Translations under genes and position numbers: made by a program | Assembly: GCF_000143415.4 (NCBI RefSeq) | Contig: NW_003314317.1 | Coordinates: forward strand, 124,001 to 188,000 | Direction of reading: 5' to 3' | Length of the DNA: 64,000 nt | From: Selaginella moellendorffii | Lineage: Eukaryota; Streptophyta; Lycopodiopsida; Selaginellales; Selaginellaceae | In this document: piece by piece, positions 39,318 through 50,084 of the stretch | Numbering within the stretch: the stretch's first letter is position 1 | Layout: every line of letters begins with the position of its first letter | Notes under the pieces: generated by a model | Seen by the model: only the letters and a program-made list of their open reading frames with translations | What the model was told of the DNA's origin: nothing | The model's database searches: none

Positions 39318-42124
39318 TCACCAGAACCCTCCACAAGAGCATTTCCCATCTTCAAACACATGAAACCTGCTCGAATCCCTGCACACCACACTCCTCTTCT
39401 CAACCCTCGAAACGAAAGCAGTCACAGCGTGACAATCCTCGCAAACCCTCAAGTTCTTGGCAATCCGAATGGGACCCTCATCACCCTTCAAGTTGATGAG
39501 CGCGCAAGCCATAGCAAACCTCTCACTATGCCCACACAAGGCATCCCTCCTATCCCCCTCGGCCATCCCTTCGCCCCGCAAGGCACACCTCAAATCCGGG
39601 ACGAAGCCGTGATCGCAAATCTTGGCCATAAACTCCGCCACCTTTGCCACGATCATCTCGCCCTGCGGGTGATGGCTGCAATCCCCGGCCCAAAACCTGT
39701 GCACGCCACCGCCCTCGTCGATCCACCAGCTTTCTCCAGCTTGCTTGAAAGCTCCCACACTCCTCCGCATGGCCTGGATCGCCATGGATTCCTCCCACAT
39801 TCCAGCGCCAGCGTATGCATTCGCCATGAGAGCGTACGCCGCGCCGTCGCCAGCGTCGATCTTGACGAGCTCCTCGAACGCCACCCTCCCGATCTCGGTG
39901 TTCCTCCACTTGGAGCACGCGCCCAGTAGCGTCGTCCAGATCATCGCGTTGGGTTCCAGCGGCATCGCACGGATCGTCGCGAGCGCATCGCCCAGGTGCC
40001 GCGCTCGCCCCAGGAGATCCACCATGCAGCCGTAGTGCTCGATCTTTGGAGCTATGCCGTGGTGGAGCTCCATTGCCAGGAAGAACTCGCGGCCCTTGTC
40101 CACGAGCCCGGCGCGGCTGCACGAGGTGAGGATCGAGAAGAAGGTAGGGCTCGTCGGCGGGATCTTTCGCTCGATCATCCGGTCGAAGAGCTCGAAGACG
40201 CGATCCTCGCGCGATCCCTGGTGGCTGTATCCGGCGATGAGCGCGTTGTAAGTCACGGAATCTCTCTCACCACTGGCGATGGCGTCGAAGATCCTGTGAG
40301 CTTCTTCCACCTCTCCACACCTTCCATAGAAACCAATGAGGGAATTCGCCACCACCGTGCTGTTCTTGAGCCGCCCGGCACGGATCATCGCGTGGATCTT
40401 CTTCCCGGTCGCCAGATCCGCGAGGCTGGCGCACGCCTTGAGTGCTGCGATGAAGCTCTGCGCGCTGGCCTCCATTCTTTCCTGCTGGACCAAGCGGTGG
40501 AAGAGCTCCAGCGCGATCTCGCCATCGCCGGCGTGGGCGTAGCTAGCGATCATCGCGTTCCACGCCACGAGATCCCGCCGGGGCAGCCGATCGAACACCC
40601 CTCTCGCCTCCGCCACCGATCCAGCTCGCGAGTAGCCCTCGATGAGCGCGCTGGCGACAAAGAGATTGGTCTCGAATCCATCCCTGGCGAGCTGCGTGTG
40701 GATTGCTGCGATGCTCTCCACGCTCGCGGCCTTCACCACTCTCCCATTCATCGATCTCTTCCCTTCCTCACTGGCTCCTGCGGCGATGGAAGCCTTGATC
40801 CCCGCGACGTAAGCCCGCGCATCGATCGCCGAAAGCTCGCTCCTCATCCTCGCGAATGCCGCAAGAGCTCGTTGGCCATCGCCGCACTGCGCATAGCCCA
40901 TCACCATCGTCGTCCACGCCGCCACACTCTTGCGATCGATCCTCTCAAAGATTGTGCTCGCCTCGTCCATTCTCCCACACTTGGCGCACAGGTCCACCAT
41001 CGCAGTGGCCGCGAATCCATCCAGATCGTCGCCGGTCACCGCGAGGAAGCCATAGATCACCCGTCCTCGATCCAAGAACACCGCCCTCGATGGGATCTTC
41101 TTCTCCTTGGCAGCAGCGATGGCGCAATCTCCGATAGCCGCCACGCTCGCCCGGCGATTGATCGCGAGCCCGTGCCGTCTCATCCGATCAAAGAACTCAA
41201 CCGCCGCGGCCACCTCGCCGGATTGGACGTAGCCCAGGATCAGTGCCGTCCACGCCAGCGCGTTGCGACGATCGCCCAGGAAGACTTTCCTTGCATCAGC
41301 CATGCTTCCACACTTGGAATACATCTCCACCAGCGCGCTCGCCACGGATGGATCTCTCTCGAGATTCAAACTGGAGAGCTTTGCGTGGAGAGCTCTCCCT
41401 CTCTCCAGGCTCGCCATCTTCCCATGATCTTCGCTGGTGGCCATGCTCGAGCAAGCAGTGATCGCAGCAATGAAACTCCTAGCATCTGGTCTGACGTGAC
41501 GATCGTTTTCTTTCTCCATCCGGTGGAAGATCTCCAAGGCCATGACTCCTTTGCCAGTGTGAGCGTATCCCTCGATGAGCGCGTTCCAGGAATCCAAGCC
41601 TCGCTCCACTGGCATTGTCTCGAAGAGCTGGCGGGCTGTGGCGATGCTGCCACACTTCGCGTACATTTCCACCAGAGCGTTCCATATGCCGGTGTGGAGG
41701 TCTCTCCCATCGCCGTGGAGATGGACTAGCTCGGCGTGGATTCTCGAGCCTCGATCTAGATCCCGGATGGAGCGGCAGGCTTTGAGAGCGGCGATGGAGG
41801 TGGCGAGAGGCGGAGTGGTGCCGGAGTCGAGCGTTTCTTGGTAAGCTTGTCGAGCTTCTCTGTTGTTGATCTTCTTCCGGGAAGATGATTTGGGAAGAGA
41901 TGGATCGCTAAATTTCTTTGACTCGAGATTTTCGCATCGATCGATCCATTTCTTCTCACAGGTGGAAGTCGACTGTGGTACAAAGAAAGAAATGAAATAG
42001 ACTGCGAAATAAGAAGAAACTCTACCTTCTTCTTCCTTTCGTGGAGATGCCCTTGCTCCATGGCCGCATTCCTTAGGAAAGAACAGATCGCGGGCGCTCT
42101 TGAGATGGGCAGGGGCAAGCGCAT
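39318..42124 (-). CDS. DYW-type pentatricopeptide repeat protein
   Basis: Organelle RNA editing factor by family: PPR units bind RNA and the DYW domain acts as the C-to-U deaminase. About 900 residues, with repeated PPR units (for example VWNALVEMYAKCGSIATARQLFE, WNALIEGYAHTGKGVMALEIF) through to an E region and a C-terminal DYW domain. The deaminase signature HSERFAMACALI (His and Glu) and CEDCH (Cys pair) are present, as is the second zinc site HVFEDGKCSCG; the last residues are GFW rather than DYW. Preferred model: exon 1 42124-42026 (MRLPLPISRAPAICSFLRN, a good organelle presequence), a 53-bp GT-AG intron, then 41972-39318 in phase. A single open frame from 42134 also exists but has a poor presequence. 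It diverges from the folate-receptor-like gene 81 bp away. Confidence 0.92.
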
Positions 42125-42205
42125 CGCGGCCCATTGCCCAAGAACCCTAATCCCCATTTCTCTACGCGGGGGTTTTAGCTGCTCTGTTTTTCTAGGGTTA
42201 GGTCG
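42125..42205. promoter_or_regulatory. 81-bp bidirectional promoter
   Basis: Start codons of the PPR-DYW gene (42124, minus) and the folate-receptor-like gene (42206, plus) are only 81 bp apart. The gap contains AACCCTAA at about 42143 and CTAGGGTTAGG at about 42192, plant telo-box-like motifs in both orientations that are known in promoters of translation and organelle-biogenesis genes. No TATA box is visible. Confidence 0.6.
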
Positions 42206-43404
42206 ATGCTGCTACTGGCGCTATGGGCGACGCTGGCGACGATCGCGTCCACAACCGGTGAGACTAGCCCTCTCTCCAATTGGATTGATGTGATCGCATT
42301 CTTCGGGCAGGAGAGATATGCGTCTCGCAAGGCAATCGATTCCCGAAATTCTCCCTGGAGGGGTGGGCTCCTCGCAAATCGCCCCGCGGCACAGACGCGC
42401 TGAAGCTGTGTAGGATCTTCAGCGGCAGGACGTGCTGCACAGGGATCCAGACGCAACACGCGCTGCTAGCACTGAGAAATCTGGCCGTGAATGGAGAGGG
42501 CGATGAGGTGTGCCAGTCCGTGTGGGAAGTTCTCGAGTGCTCCGTGTGTCATCCTCGGGTTGGAACTTCGCCGGGGCCTCCAGCGATCTGCCAGGATTTT
42601 TGCAATGTGGTATTCTCGTCTTGCTCCTCGGCATTCTTCGCCATGGATCAACCCAAGCAAGTAAGCTTTTTTCTTTCCTTTCTTTCTTCCTTTAACACCA
42701 TCTTAGTTCTTCTCGAGCTTTCTTTCTTTGTTTTCTCTTCTTCCGATCATCTTGCTTCCTGCTTTTGTTAAGTTTTTCTCTTCGCCAGAGTCTTCGTCAC
42801 CTCATTCTTCTCGAGCTTTGGTTTTTTCTTTGGTTTTGGTTTTGGTGTTGGTTTTTGGTTGTCCTATCTACTCGCATTGTAGAGGAAGGACTGATATCTT
42901 TCGATTCATACAGGCTCTGCTACCTTGCGGCTCGTCCGAGATTATCTGCGCGCAAGGAACGGAGTGGACAAGGAACAGTAGCCACTTCTGCGAGTTAGCC
43001 GGCTTCCGAGTGGTGGAACGCGCAAGCGGAGAGTTTTGCTACGATGGAACGCCAGGGGAATCACTGGAGAAGACGAGTCCATCAAGCAAAGATCAGAAAA
43101 AGAAGAAGCAGAAGAAGCAAGACAGAACGCCGAGTCCGGAAAGCCCGAGCAAGAAGTTTGATCGCGCGTTCCTGATGACGGACAAAGTTCTCTGGGCGGT
43201 CGCAGGCCTCGTTCTCACAGCCGGTGCCGTGCTCTTCAGGTGAATTTTTTTTTTCTTTCTTCTCCTTTTTTTTTAGGCTGAGTCGCTTTCTGTTTTGGAT
43301 CCAGGCAAAGAGGATCACGATCTCGGCAGCGTCGAGCCGCACTGATGAAATCACTAAAAGAGGCGAGATCTTCACAGCAGGCGGCGTACGATAAGAAAAG
43401 CTAA
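42206..43404 (+). CDS. Folate-receptor-like membrane protein
   Basis: Resembles the plant folate receptor family protein (Arabidopsis At5g27830); actual ligand unknown. Four exons in phase: 42206-42257, 42311-42660, 42914-43239 and 43305-43404, giving 275 residues. MLLLALWATLATIAST is a signal peptide. The cysteine-rich outer part includes EICVSQGNRFPKFS, LCRIFSGRTCC, VWEVLECSVCHP, PGPPAICQDFCNVVFSSC and LAGFRVV. A Lys-rich stretch (KDQKKKKQKKQ) precedes a membrane span VLWAVAGLVLTAGAVLF, and a basic tail (RQRGSRSRQRRAALMKS) follows. So a type I membrane protein is expected. Two broken copies are at 31.3-31.8 and 48.1-48.5 kb. Confidence 0.9.
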
Positions 43405-44117
43405 GCTTTTCTTGTGTATTTTTACTTCTGTAAAGATGCATTTGTTATTTGCATCTCTAAAGACATGGCGCGTCGACCTTACCAGGACTCAAAAGCGGAA
43501 GCTGTTGATGCTTGGTTTGCAGCTTGTCATGCCGATTGTGGAAGAAGCTGCTGCCATAGTTTCTTTCTTTATAGCTGAACAGGAAGCATTGCTTGAGAGT
43601 ACGGAGAGGTCCAATGCTTCACTGCAAAAGAGGGCCCTTCACACTTCACTGATTCTTGATAATCCCCCTCCACAGCTCTTACTCTTCCAGAGGAAAGTTC
43701 TTGATCAAAGTTGTGTTTCTTATTTATTTCTTCAAAATCCAAGAAAATGCTTCTTTAATATGGTGCTACCGACCATGGTGGAGATGAACTGCACAAAGGC
43801 GGGCCGGCACCAGGCATAGGAATAGTTTGATATACGCGTTGCCTTTTGTTTTGCGACTCCCTACACACTGGATCTCTTCATCCTCGGAAACATCAGTTTG
43901 ACAAAGTCAGTGTTTTTCTGCAACTATATAACCGATCATAGCTTTGAGATCCTACCAAACATCTCATCCCAAGCCAGCAAACATTTCAGGGCAACATTTC
44001 ATCTCTCAGGAGCAACAAGGAGCTTCTCAAGAAAGAACAACATCGATCTGCTAAATCTCCTGGTTTCTATCACCAAGAAGGCAAAGCGAAGCGAGTTTTC
44101 AAAACGAGATCATCGCC
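43405..44117. other. Intergenic DNA and germin leader
   Basis: Contains sequence shared with 48.6-49.26 kb and, inverted, with 38.8-39.1 kb. A TATA-like CAACTATATAACC lies about 195 bp before the germin ATG in both direct blocks. The ORFs here are not conserved as proteins. Confidence 0.6.
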
Positions 44118-44777
44118 ATGTCTAGTTCCCGTGCAATTCTCCTCGCGATCCTCGTCACCATCTCTGCTGCATTCTCACTCGCCGACCCGGATGCACTCCA
44201 AGACTTTTGCGTGCGCGACACCAGCGCCGCTGCCCCCATCATCAACGGCTTCACCTGCAAGCCCGCTGCCGCCACCGCCGCTGCCGACTTCAAGTTCTCG
44301 GGCCTCCAGAAATCCGGGAACACCAACAACAAGCTTGGCTCCGCCGTCACCGCCGCAAACGTGATCTCCTTCCCGGGGCTCAACACCCTCGGAGTCTCCT
44401 TCGCAAGGGTCGACTACGCTCCATTCGGTCTCAATGCCCCGCACGTCCATCCCCGGGCCACTGAGATCCTCTACGTTCAGCAGGGGACTCTCTACGCGGG
44501 ATTCGTGAGCACCACCAACAACACGCTCTTCGCGCAGACCTTGCATCCGGGTGATCTCTTTGTGTTCCCTCGGGGCCTTGTGCACTTCCAGCTCAATGTC
44601 GGCGAGACCCCTGCGGTGGCTCTTGCAGGATTCAACTCCCAGAACGCAGGTGTCACCGCGGTCGCCAAGGCCGTGTTTGCGTCCAATCCCGCCATCACCG
44701 ATGCTGTGCTTGAGAAGGCGTTCCAGATCAATCCGGAGCTCGTCGACCGCCTCCGGGAGGTCATCATGGCCACTTAG
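44118..44777 (+). CDS. Germin-like protein (first direct block)
   Basis: 219 residues; signal peptide [23 protein letters not shown]-terminal [10 protein letters not shown]; cupin box 1 [11 protein letters not shown] with both His and Glu ligands; box 2 FPRGLVHF with the fourth His. All germin metal ligands are present and the frame is intact. Nearly identical in sequence and leader to the broken copy at 49257, and to the inverted copy at 37957. Ends 177 bp from the end of the convergent MpaB-like gene, so their 3' ends face each other. Confidence 0.96.
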   Translation: MSSSRAILLAILVTISAAFSLADPDALQDFCVRDTSAAAPIINGFTCKPAAATAAADFKFSGLQKSGNTNNKLGSAVTAANVISFPGLNTLGVSFARVDYAPFGLNAPHVHPRATEILYVQQGTLYAGFVSTTNNTLFAQTLHPGDLFVFPRGLVHFQLNVGETPAVALAGFNSQNAGVTAVAKAVFASNPAITDAVLEKAFQINPELVDRLREVIMAT

Positions 44778-44954
44778 TGTGTTTCTCTTTGTGTATGATA
44801 TTCTTTTTCCCCATTTGGATAAAACTAAATTTTGCTTCGAACATCTGGTTTTGTTAGCCACCTTTCCGCTAAAATTACAAAAAGATTCATGTAAACTACG
44901 CATTTTCAAATGATGCTCTGTTCTCCGACCGACTGTCCTATGCCCGTTCTATTC

Positions 44955-45998
44955 CTATGCGTGCATTTGCCGGAAGGGGCAGCGCAAGCCTCCATCGTAG
45001 TATGGTCCAAGCTTGCCTGATTTCAGTGCTCCCAGCTCCGCCAGCTTGTATCCCTTCTCGAATGCTGGTGGCCGATACACATTCACGTTGAGCTGCCGGT
45101 ACTCTTCCGGATTGGCAGCGGGATTGGGACACCAGTCCACTTCAATGCTGCCCTTTGCATCCTCCACACGTCTGGGAGGCAAGAACGCGGACACGAAGCT
45201 CCCGGCCAGCAGCCTGAACGCACCCAAGATGATCCACTCCACAATTGCTGGAGGCCTTTCCAATCCAACAGCGCTCCTGATTGTGGGATCGATGAGTGCA
45301 CAGATCCCAGTCTCGACCAGCGGCTGCACGGGGCGAGGAAATGCATCCAGCACCAGATGCTTGAGATCCTGGACGATGCTCTTGTTCTTGTCCGTGAAGA
45401 CGGCGTTCTTGGCTTCGTAATCGCGAATGTACTCCCGCATCTCTGGAATGCTATCTGGGATGGTTGTGATGCCCATCCTCACGCCCACGTCGTGCCACAC
45501 AACATACGCGGCCTCCTTCTCGCTGTCGGTCCACTTGCGGAATCCAAATCTCTCGGAGAAATCAATGGGGCTGACCACGTTGAGGCAGAGGACGTAGGCG
45601 AATTGGTCGTTTGGGATCTTGAATTTGTTGTGGATTCCATTCAATCTCCTCACCGCGTACGAGCCGCGATCGCTGTCGACGTGGTGGTGGATCATCTCGC
45701 TCACCAGAATGTTGGTCTCGGCGGCGCGCTTCTGCGGATCCTTGAGGCCGTACTTGGTCTTGAAGAGCAGATTTGTGATCCCCGGGATGCCGAGCGTGCG
45801 GATTGTGCCAAACTCGAGCGCCTTTTGCGAGAGGAAGGGGAATTCCACCGAGTACATGTACCACAGGATCTTGTGTGCGTCTCTCACGGGGTGGAGCGAC
45901 GCTAGAAATCGTGCCCTCTCTTCTCTCTTGCGGATACACACCATCTTCCATGCTGCAGCCATCACGAGAAACGCAATCATCAACACGATTGCAGCCAT
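44955..45998 (-). CDS. MpaB/rubber-oxygenase-family membrane protein (first direct block)
   Basis: 347 residues from MAAIVLMIAFLVMAAAWKMV, an N-terminal membrane anchor. The body matches the ER-bound oxygenase MpaB / Lcp family (DUF2236): HHHVDSDRGSYAVRRLNGIHNKFKIPNDQFAYVLCL, then SPIDFSERFGFRKWTDSEKEAAYVVWHDVGVRMGI and IPDSIPEMREYIRDYEAKN. Members are haem- or metal-linked oxygenases; fungal MpaB cleaves a prenyl chain and bacterial Lcp cleaves rubber. The substrate here is unknown. A second hydrophobic segment (VEWIILGAFRLLAGSFVSAFL) lies near residue 270. The copy at 50085 differs at about four residues. Intronless. Confidence 0.85.
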   Translation of the reverse strand: MAAIVLMIAFLVMAAAWKMVCIRKREERARFLASLHPVRDAHKILWYMYSVEFPFLSQKALEFGTIRTLGIPGITNLLFKTKYGLKDPQKRAAETNILVSEMIHHHVDSDRGSYAVRRLNGIHNKFKIPNDQFAYVLCLNVVSPIDFSERFGFRKWTDSEKEAAYVVWHDVGVRMGITTIPDSIPEMREYIRDYEAKNAVFTDKNKSIVQDLKHLVLDAFPRPVQPLVETGICALIDPTIRSAVGLERPPAIVEWIILGAFRLLAGSFVSAFLPPRRVEDAKGSIEVDWCPNPAANPEEYRQLNVNVYRPPAFEKGYKLAELGALKSGKLGPYYDGGLRCPFRQMHA

Positions 45999-46113
45999 GT
46001 TGAAATTGATCGATCTGATCAACTTGATTGGAGAATGGCTGCTTTTGTTTTCTACTCCTCTGTGGGTTGAGGAAACAGAGGCTGGAGAAGGGTCTTTTAT
46101 ACTATCAGAGCTA

Positions 46114-46880
46114 TCATTTCACGTTTTTTTTATTTCCGTGTGATCCGTATTTTGTACCATACACGTAGCCATATACTTGGGAGAGAAATCTTTTTTGTTT
46201 TATTCGGTGCACGTTTTCCATACAATTATCTGGTCCATGCAATATATCGGTCCTACCAACTTCGTTTAAGATAGTTTCACCATCCACAAAGTAATGTAGG
46301 TTTTCACGAAATATAATCCCACGGGCTTTTCTTCCTTGCCTTCGCCCCTCCTCCTCCTCCTCTTCCTTCATCACGGGTTCGTATGCCTCCCCGATGTCTT
46401 CCGGACACGACTTGATCCACTGGCTGCAAATCGGGCACTTCATCTGGATGGTCGATATTTGCACCACGCACTCCTCACACATGAGATGGTTGCACGGCAG
46501 CAGCGCTTTTGTTCTCGTCCCCTCCCCGCATACACTGCACTCAGGATCATATTTATCCTGTAGCTGGCATTCGGCTTAGGCACCGTACAGCGTACGATGA
46601 GCTGCCACCCTTCCGCCATAGCCGTGATCTTGGCCCCGAGCACGTACTTGATGGCAGCGAAGCCGTAATCTCCAACTGCCCGAATCTCCAAGGATTGTCG
46701 TGAGGATGAGATCCACGAAGGAGCCCTAGTCGAAGAACCAGCTCAATCCCAGGCCAAAGACCGTAAGCTTGTGACATTGGGGTGATCTTGGTGAGATCTA
46801 GGAAGCGTGATTGTTGATGTGTTCTTGTTGTTGCTGACTGCTAAAGGAAGTTGTGGTTTTACTACCTTGTTGTTGCTGCC
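46114..46880 (-). pseudogene. RING-finger gene copy 2, frameshifted
   Basis: From the 5' side on the minus strand: a region shared with 52.0 kb, then YVLGAKITAMAEGWQLIVRCTVPKPNASYRINM, then, after a loss of about 7 bases relative to the other copies, ECSVCGEGTRTKALLPCNHLMCEEC and CPICSQWIKSC in a different frame. All RING ligands exist but not in frame with the N-terminal part. The tail is EEEEEEGRRQGRK. An MpaB-like gene lies just downstream on the same strand. Confidence 0.75.
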
Positions 46881-47210
46881 TACTTACGTGGTTTTACTAC
46901 TTTCAATCTTGATTTTTTTGTTGTTTCCATAGCAAAAAATTGTAAAAAATAGTTAACACAACTCAAGCTACTTCTCTCTACACTTCTTATGCAGGCAACA
47001 ATGAATGGAAATGACTAGTGGCTGGCTCACTGGTTTGATCGAGCATGATAGTAAGGACTTCATACTGCCACTGCTTCTTTCCCCGCTGCTGGGCGGCCTT
47101 TTAAGCGAGTTGCTCGTATTTAACCCAGGGCACAAAATGTGGAGCATAGTCATTAAGTAATCCCCATCATTCTGTGAAGTTTTACTCATCGAGATTTGGT
47201 TCTAAGAGAT
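46880..47210. other. Intergenic DNA between RING and PPR copies
   Basis: AT-rich and without coding features. A segment near 47010-47190 (GTGGCTGGCTCACTGG to TCTGTGAAGTTTTACTC) matches the corresponding spacer at about 52320-52400 and, inverted, 34020-34100. Confidence 0.55.
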
Positions 47211-47217
47211 AACTTGC

Positions 47218-47706
47218 TCAAGCTGGGCATGCTCCTCCCTCCTCCCTACAGCTGCCGCATAGATATTCGCCATGAGAACGTAAGCTCAAACACCACCCTT
47301 CCAAACTCCATATTCTTCCAATTCGCACACGCGCCAGCACCACCATCCAAATCCTCACGTTTGCTTCCACCGGCATGCTCCTCAAAACACCTACAGCCTC
47401 CTCGATTTTGTTTTCTCCTCCCAGCAAATCCACCAGGCAAGTGCAGTGCTTGATCCCAAGAGCTAAATCGCATGTTTTCTTCAGCATCTCGAAGAGCTCC
47501 CTGCCTGGATCGACCAGTCCGGCAGCCGTGAGAACCGAGAGGAATGTTGGAGCATCCAGCTTGCACCACTCCTCTTGCATCCTCCCGAACAATTCAAACA
47601 CCTTGGCAGTGTTTCGTGGATGGCGGTATCCTGCTATCAGTGCGTTCCAAGTTACCGACTCTCGCCTCCCCTCAGGAGTGGCAAACACTCGCTGGGCTTC
47701 CACCAT
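47218..47706 (-). pseudogene. PPR gene 3' fragment, copy 2
   Basis: Reads MVEAQRVFATPEGRRESVTWNALIAGYRHPRNTAKVFELFGRMQEEWC, then LSVLTAAGLVDPGRELFEMLKKTCDLALGIKHCTCLVDLLGGENKIEEAVGVLRSMPVEANVRIW, matching the last about 160 residues of the PPR at 52408, with altered and missing stretches. The frame shifts near the end and the 5' part is absent. Confidence 0.85.
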
Positions 47707-47783
47707 GCTGCCGCATTGGCCGTAGACAAAACCAGTATAAAAGGCACATTCTCTACGATAAAAATCTCCACACTGTCTGCGTC

Positions 47784-47975
47784 CTAGTCCCTGACCAAGC
47801 TCCGGCCGATTTTCAGCAGCCTCTTTAAGCCCGAGTCATTGTTCTTGATCTTGTGCGGGACGTAGATCACTTCCACATCCGGAGGGATTGGTCTCGCTGC
47901 TATCATGCCTTGCACTCGCGGCTGGAAGCTCGCGGCCTTGATCTCTTGCTGCAAGCTTCCATCCTTTGTCGCCAT
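47784..47975 (-). pseudogene. Fragment of the CIP7-like 3' end, copy 2
   Basis: Reads ATKDGSLQQEIKAASFQPRVQGMIAARPIPPDVEVIYVPHKIKNNDSGLKRLLKIGRSLVRD, nearly identical to the C-terminus of the CIP7-like gene at 61935 on. Its upstream coding part is replaced by folate-receptor-like sequence on the other strand. Confidence 0.88.
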
Positions 47976-47979
47976 CTTA

Positions 47980-48570
47980 GTTCTTTTTCTTTCCTTCTTC
48001 TCTCTTCGTGATTGTTTCCTCTTATCTTGCTTCGAGCTTTTGTTAAGTTTTCGGTCTTCTTCATCACTTGATTCTTCTCGAGCTTTTGGTTTTGTTGGTT
48101 TTGGGTTTGGGTTCTCTAAAATGCAAGAAGATAAGCAACAGGAAGGATTGATATCTTTCGATTCATACAGGCTCTGTTATCCGAGGTCATCTGCGTGCAA
48201 GGAACGGAGCAAGGAACAGTAGCCACGTCTGCGAGTTAGCTGGCTTTTGAGTGGTGGAACGCCTGCAACCGCCCAGAGAACTTTGTCCGTCATCAGGAAG
48301 GCGCGATCAAACTTCTTCCTTGGGCTTCCTGGACTTGCCGTTCTTTCGTGCTTCTTCTTTTTCTGATCTTGCTTGCCCAATGACTCCCCTGGCATTCCAT
48401 TGTAGCAAACCTCTCCGCTTGCGCCTCGTTCTCACTGCCGGTGCCATGCTCTTCAGGTGAAAAAAAAGCTTCTCCTTTTTTGAGGCTTATAGTCGCTTTG
48501 TGTTTGATCCGGGCGCAGCGTTGAGCGGCACTAATGAAATCACTGAAAGAGGCGAGAGCTTCTCGCATTT
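47980..48570 (+). pseudogene. Folate-receptor-like pseudogene, copy 2, with internal inversion
   Basis: Intron 2 (about 47985-48170), the exon 3 start (48171: GCTCTGTTATCCGAGG), the end of exon 3 (CTCGTTCTCACTGCCGGTG at about 48424) and intron 3 (48457 on) match 42720-43300. The middle of exon 3, 48263-48423, is the exact reverse orientation of the matching part of the intact gene (from GCGGAGAG to the GTCGCAG before the membrane span). Exons 1 and 2 are missing. It cannot encode the protein. Confidence 0.92.
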
Positions 48571-49256
48571 GTTATTTGCCACATCAGCAAATATAACTCC
48601 ACGTCAGCACTAAATCAGGACTCAACATGTTCAACATGACTCAAAAGAGGAAGCGATTGATGCTTGGTTTTCATCGCATAGTTTCTTTTTTTTTCTAGCT
48701 GAAGAGGAACAATACGTTCAGAGTAAATGCTCGAGAGTATATTGGGCTTTTCATGCTTCACTGCAAAAGAGGGCCCTTCACACTTCACTGATTCTTGACA
48801 ATCCCCCTCCACAGCTCTTACTCTTCCAGAGGAAAGTTCTTGATCAAAGTTGTGTTTCTTATTTATTTCTTTAAAATCCAAGAAAATGCTTCTTTAATAT
48901 GGTGCTACCAACCATGGTGGAGATGAACTGCACAAAGGCGGGCCGGCACCAGGCATAGGAATAGTTTGATATACGCGTTGCCTTTTGTTTTGCGACTCCC
49001 TACACACTGGATTTCTTCATCCTCGGAAACATCAGTTTGACAAAGTCAGTGTTTTTCTGCAACTATATAACCGATCATAGCTTTGAGATCCTACCAAACA
49101 TCTCATCCCAAGCCAGCAAACATTTCAGGGCAACATTTCATCTCTCAGGAGCAACAAGGAGCTTCTCAAGAAAGAACAACATCGATCTGCTAAATCTCCT
49201 GGTTTCTATCACCAAGAAAGCAAAGCGAAGCGAGTTTTCAAAACGAGATCATCGCC
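48570..49256. other. Intergenic DNA and leader of the broken germin copy
   Basis: Matches 43480-44117 in order, nearly base for base from about 48750. Nothing coding is evident. Confidence 0.7.
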
Positions 49257-49897
49257 ATGTCTAGTTCCCGTGCAATTCTCCTCGCGATCCTCGTCACCAT
49301 CTCTGCTGCATTCTCACCGGATGCACTCCAAGACTTTTGCGTGCGCGACACCAGCGCCGCTGCCCCCATCATCAACGGCTTCACCTGCAAGCCCGCTGCC
49401 GCCACTGCCGCTGCCGACTTCAAGTTCTCGGGCCTCCAGAAATCCGGGAACACCAACAACAAGCTTGGCTCCGCCGTCACCGCCGCAAACGTGATCTCCT
49501 TCCCGGGGCTCAACACCCTCGGAGTCTCCTTCGCAAGGGTCGACTACGCTCCATTCGGTCTCAATGCCATCCCCGGGGCACTGAGATCCTCTGCGTTCAG
49601 CAGGGGACTCTCTACGCGGGATTCGTGAGCACCACCAACAACACGCTCTTCGCGCAGACCTTGCATCCGGGTGATCTCTTTGTGTTCCCTCGGGGCCTTG
49701 TGCACTTCCAGCTCAATGTCGGCGAGACCCCCGCCGTGGCTCTTGCGGGATTCAACTCCCAGAACGCAGGTGTCACCGCAGTTGCCAAGGCCGTGTTTGC
49801 GTCCAATCCCGCCATCACCGATGCTGTGCTTGAGAAGGCGTTCCAGATCAATCCGGAGCTCGTCGACCGCCTCCGGGAGGTCATCATGGCCACTTGA
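49257..49897 (+). pseudogene. Germin-like pseudogene (second direct block)
   Basis: Compared with 44118-44777 it lacks 9 bases near 49317 (three residues after the signal peptide) and 10 bases near 49568, where NAPHVHPR should be. The second loss shifts the frame and removes both histidines of cupin box 1. The remainder (from HPRGTEIL in another frame to the stop at 49897) is nearly identical to the intact copies. So it is a recent pseudogene lacking the metal site. Confidence 0.93.
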
Positions 49898-50084
49898 AAG
49901 AAAGAAGTGTGTTTCTCTTTGTGTATGATATTCTTTTTCCCCATTTGGATAAAACTAAATTTTGTTTCGAACATCTGGTTTTGTTAGCCACCTTTCCGCT
50001 AAAATTACAAAAAGATTCATGTAAACTACGCATTTTTAAATGATGCTCTGTTCTCCGACCGACTGTCCTATGCCCGTTCTATTC

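Noticed and set aside
39996-41729. 577-residue plus-strand ORF
   Set aside because: It is antisense to the PPR-DYW gene, rich in His, Arg and Asp, with no domain; a shadow of GC-rich coding on the other strand.
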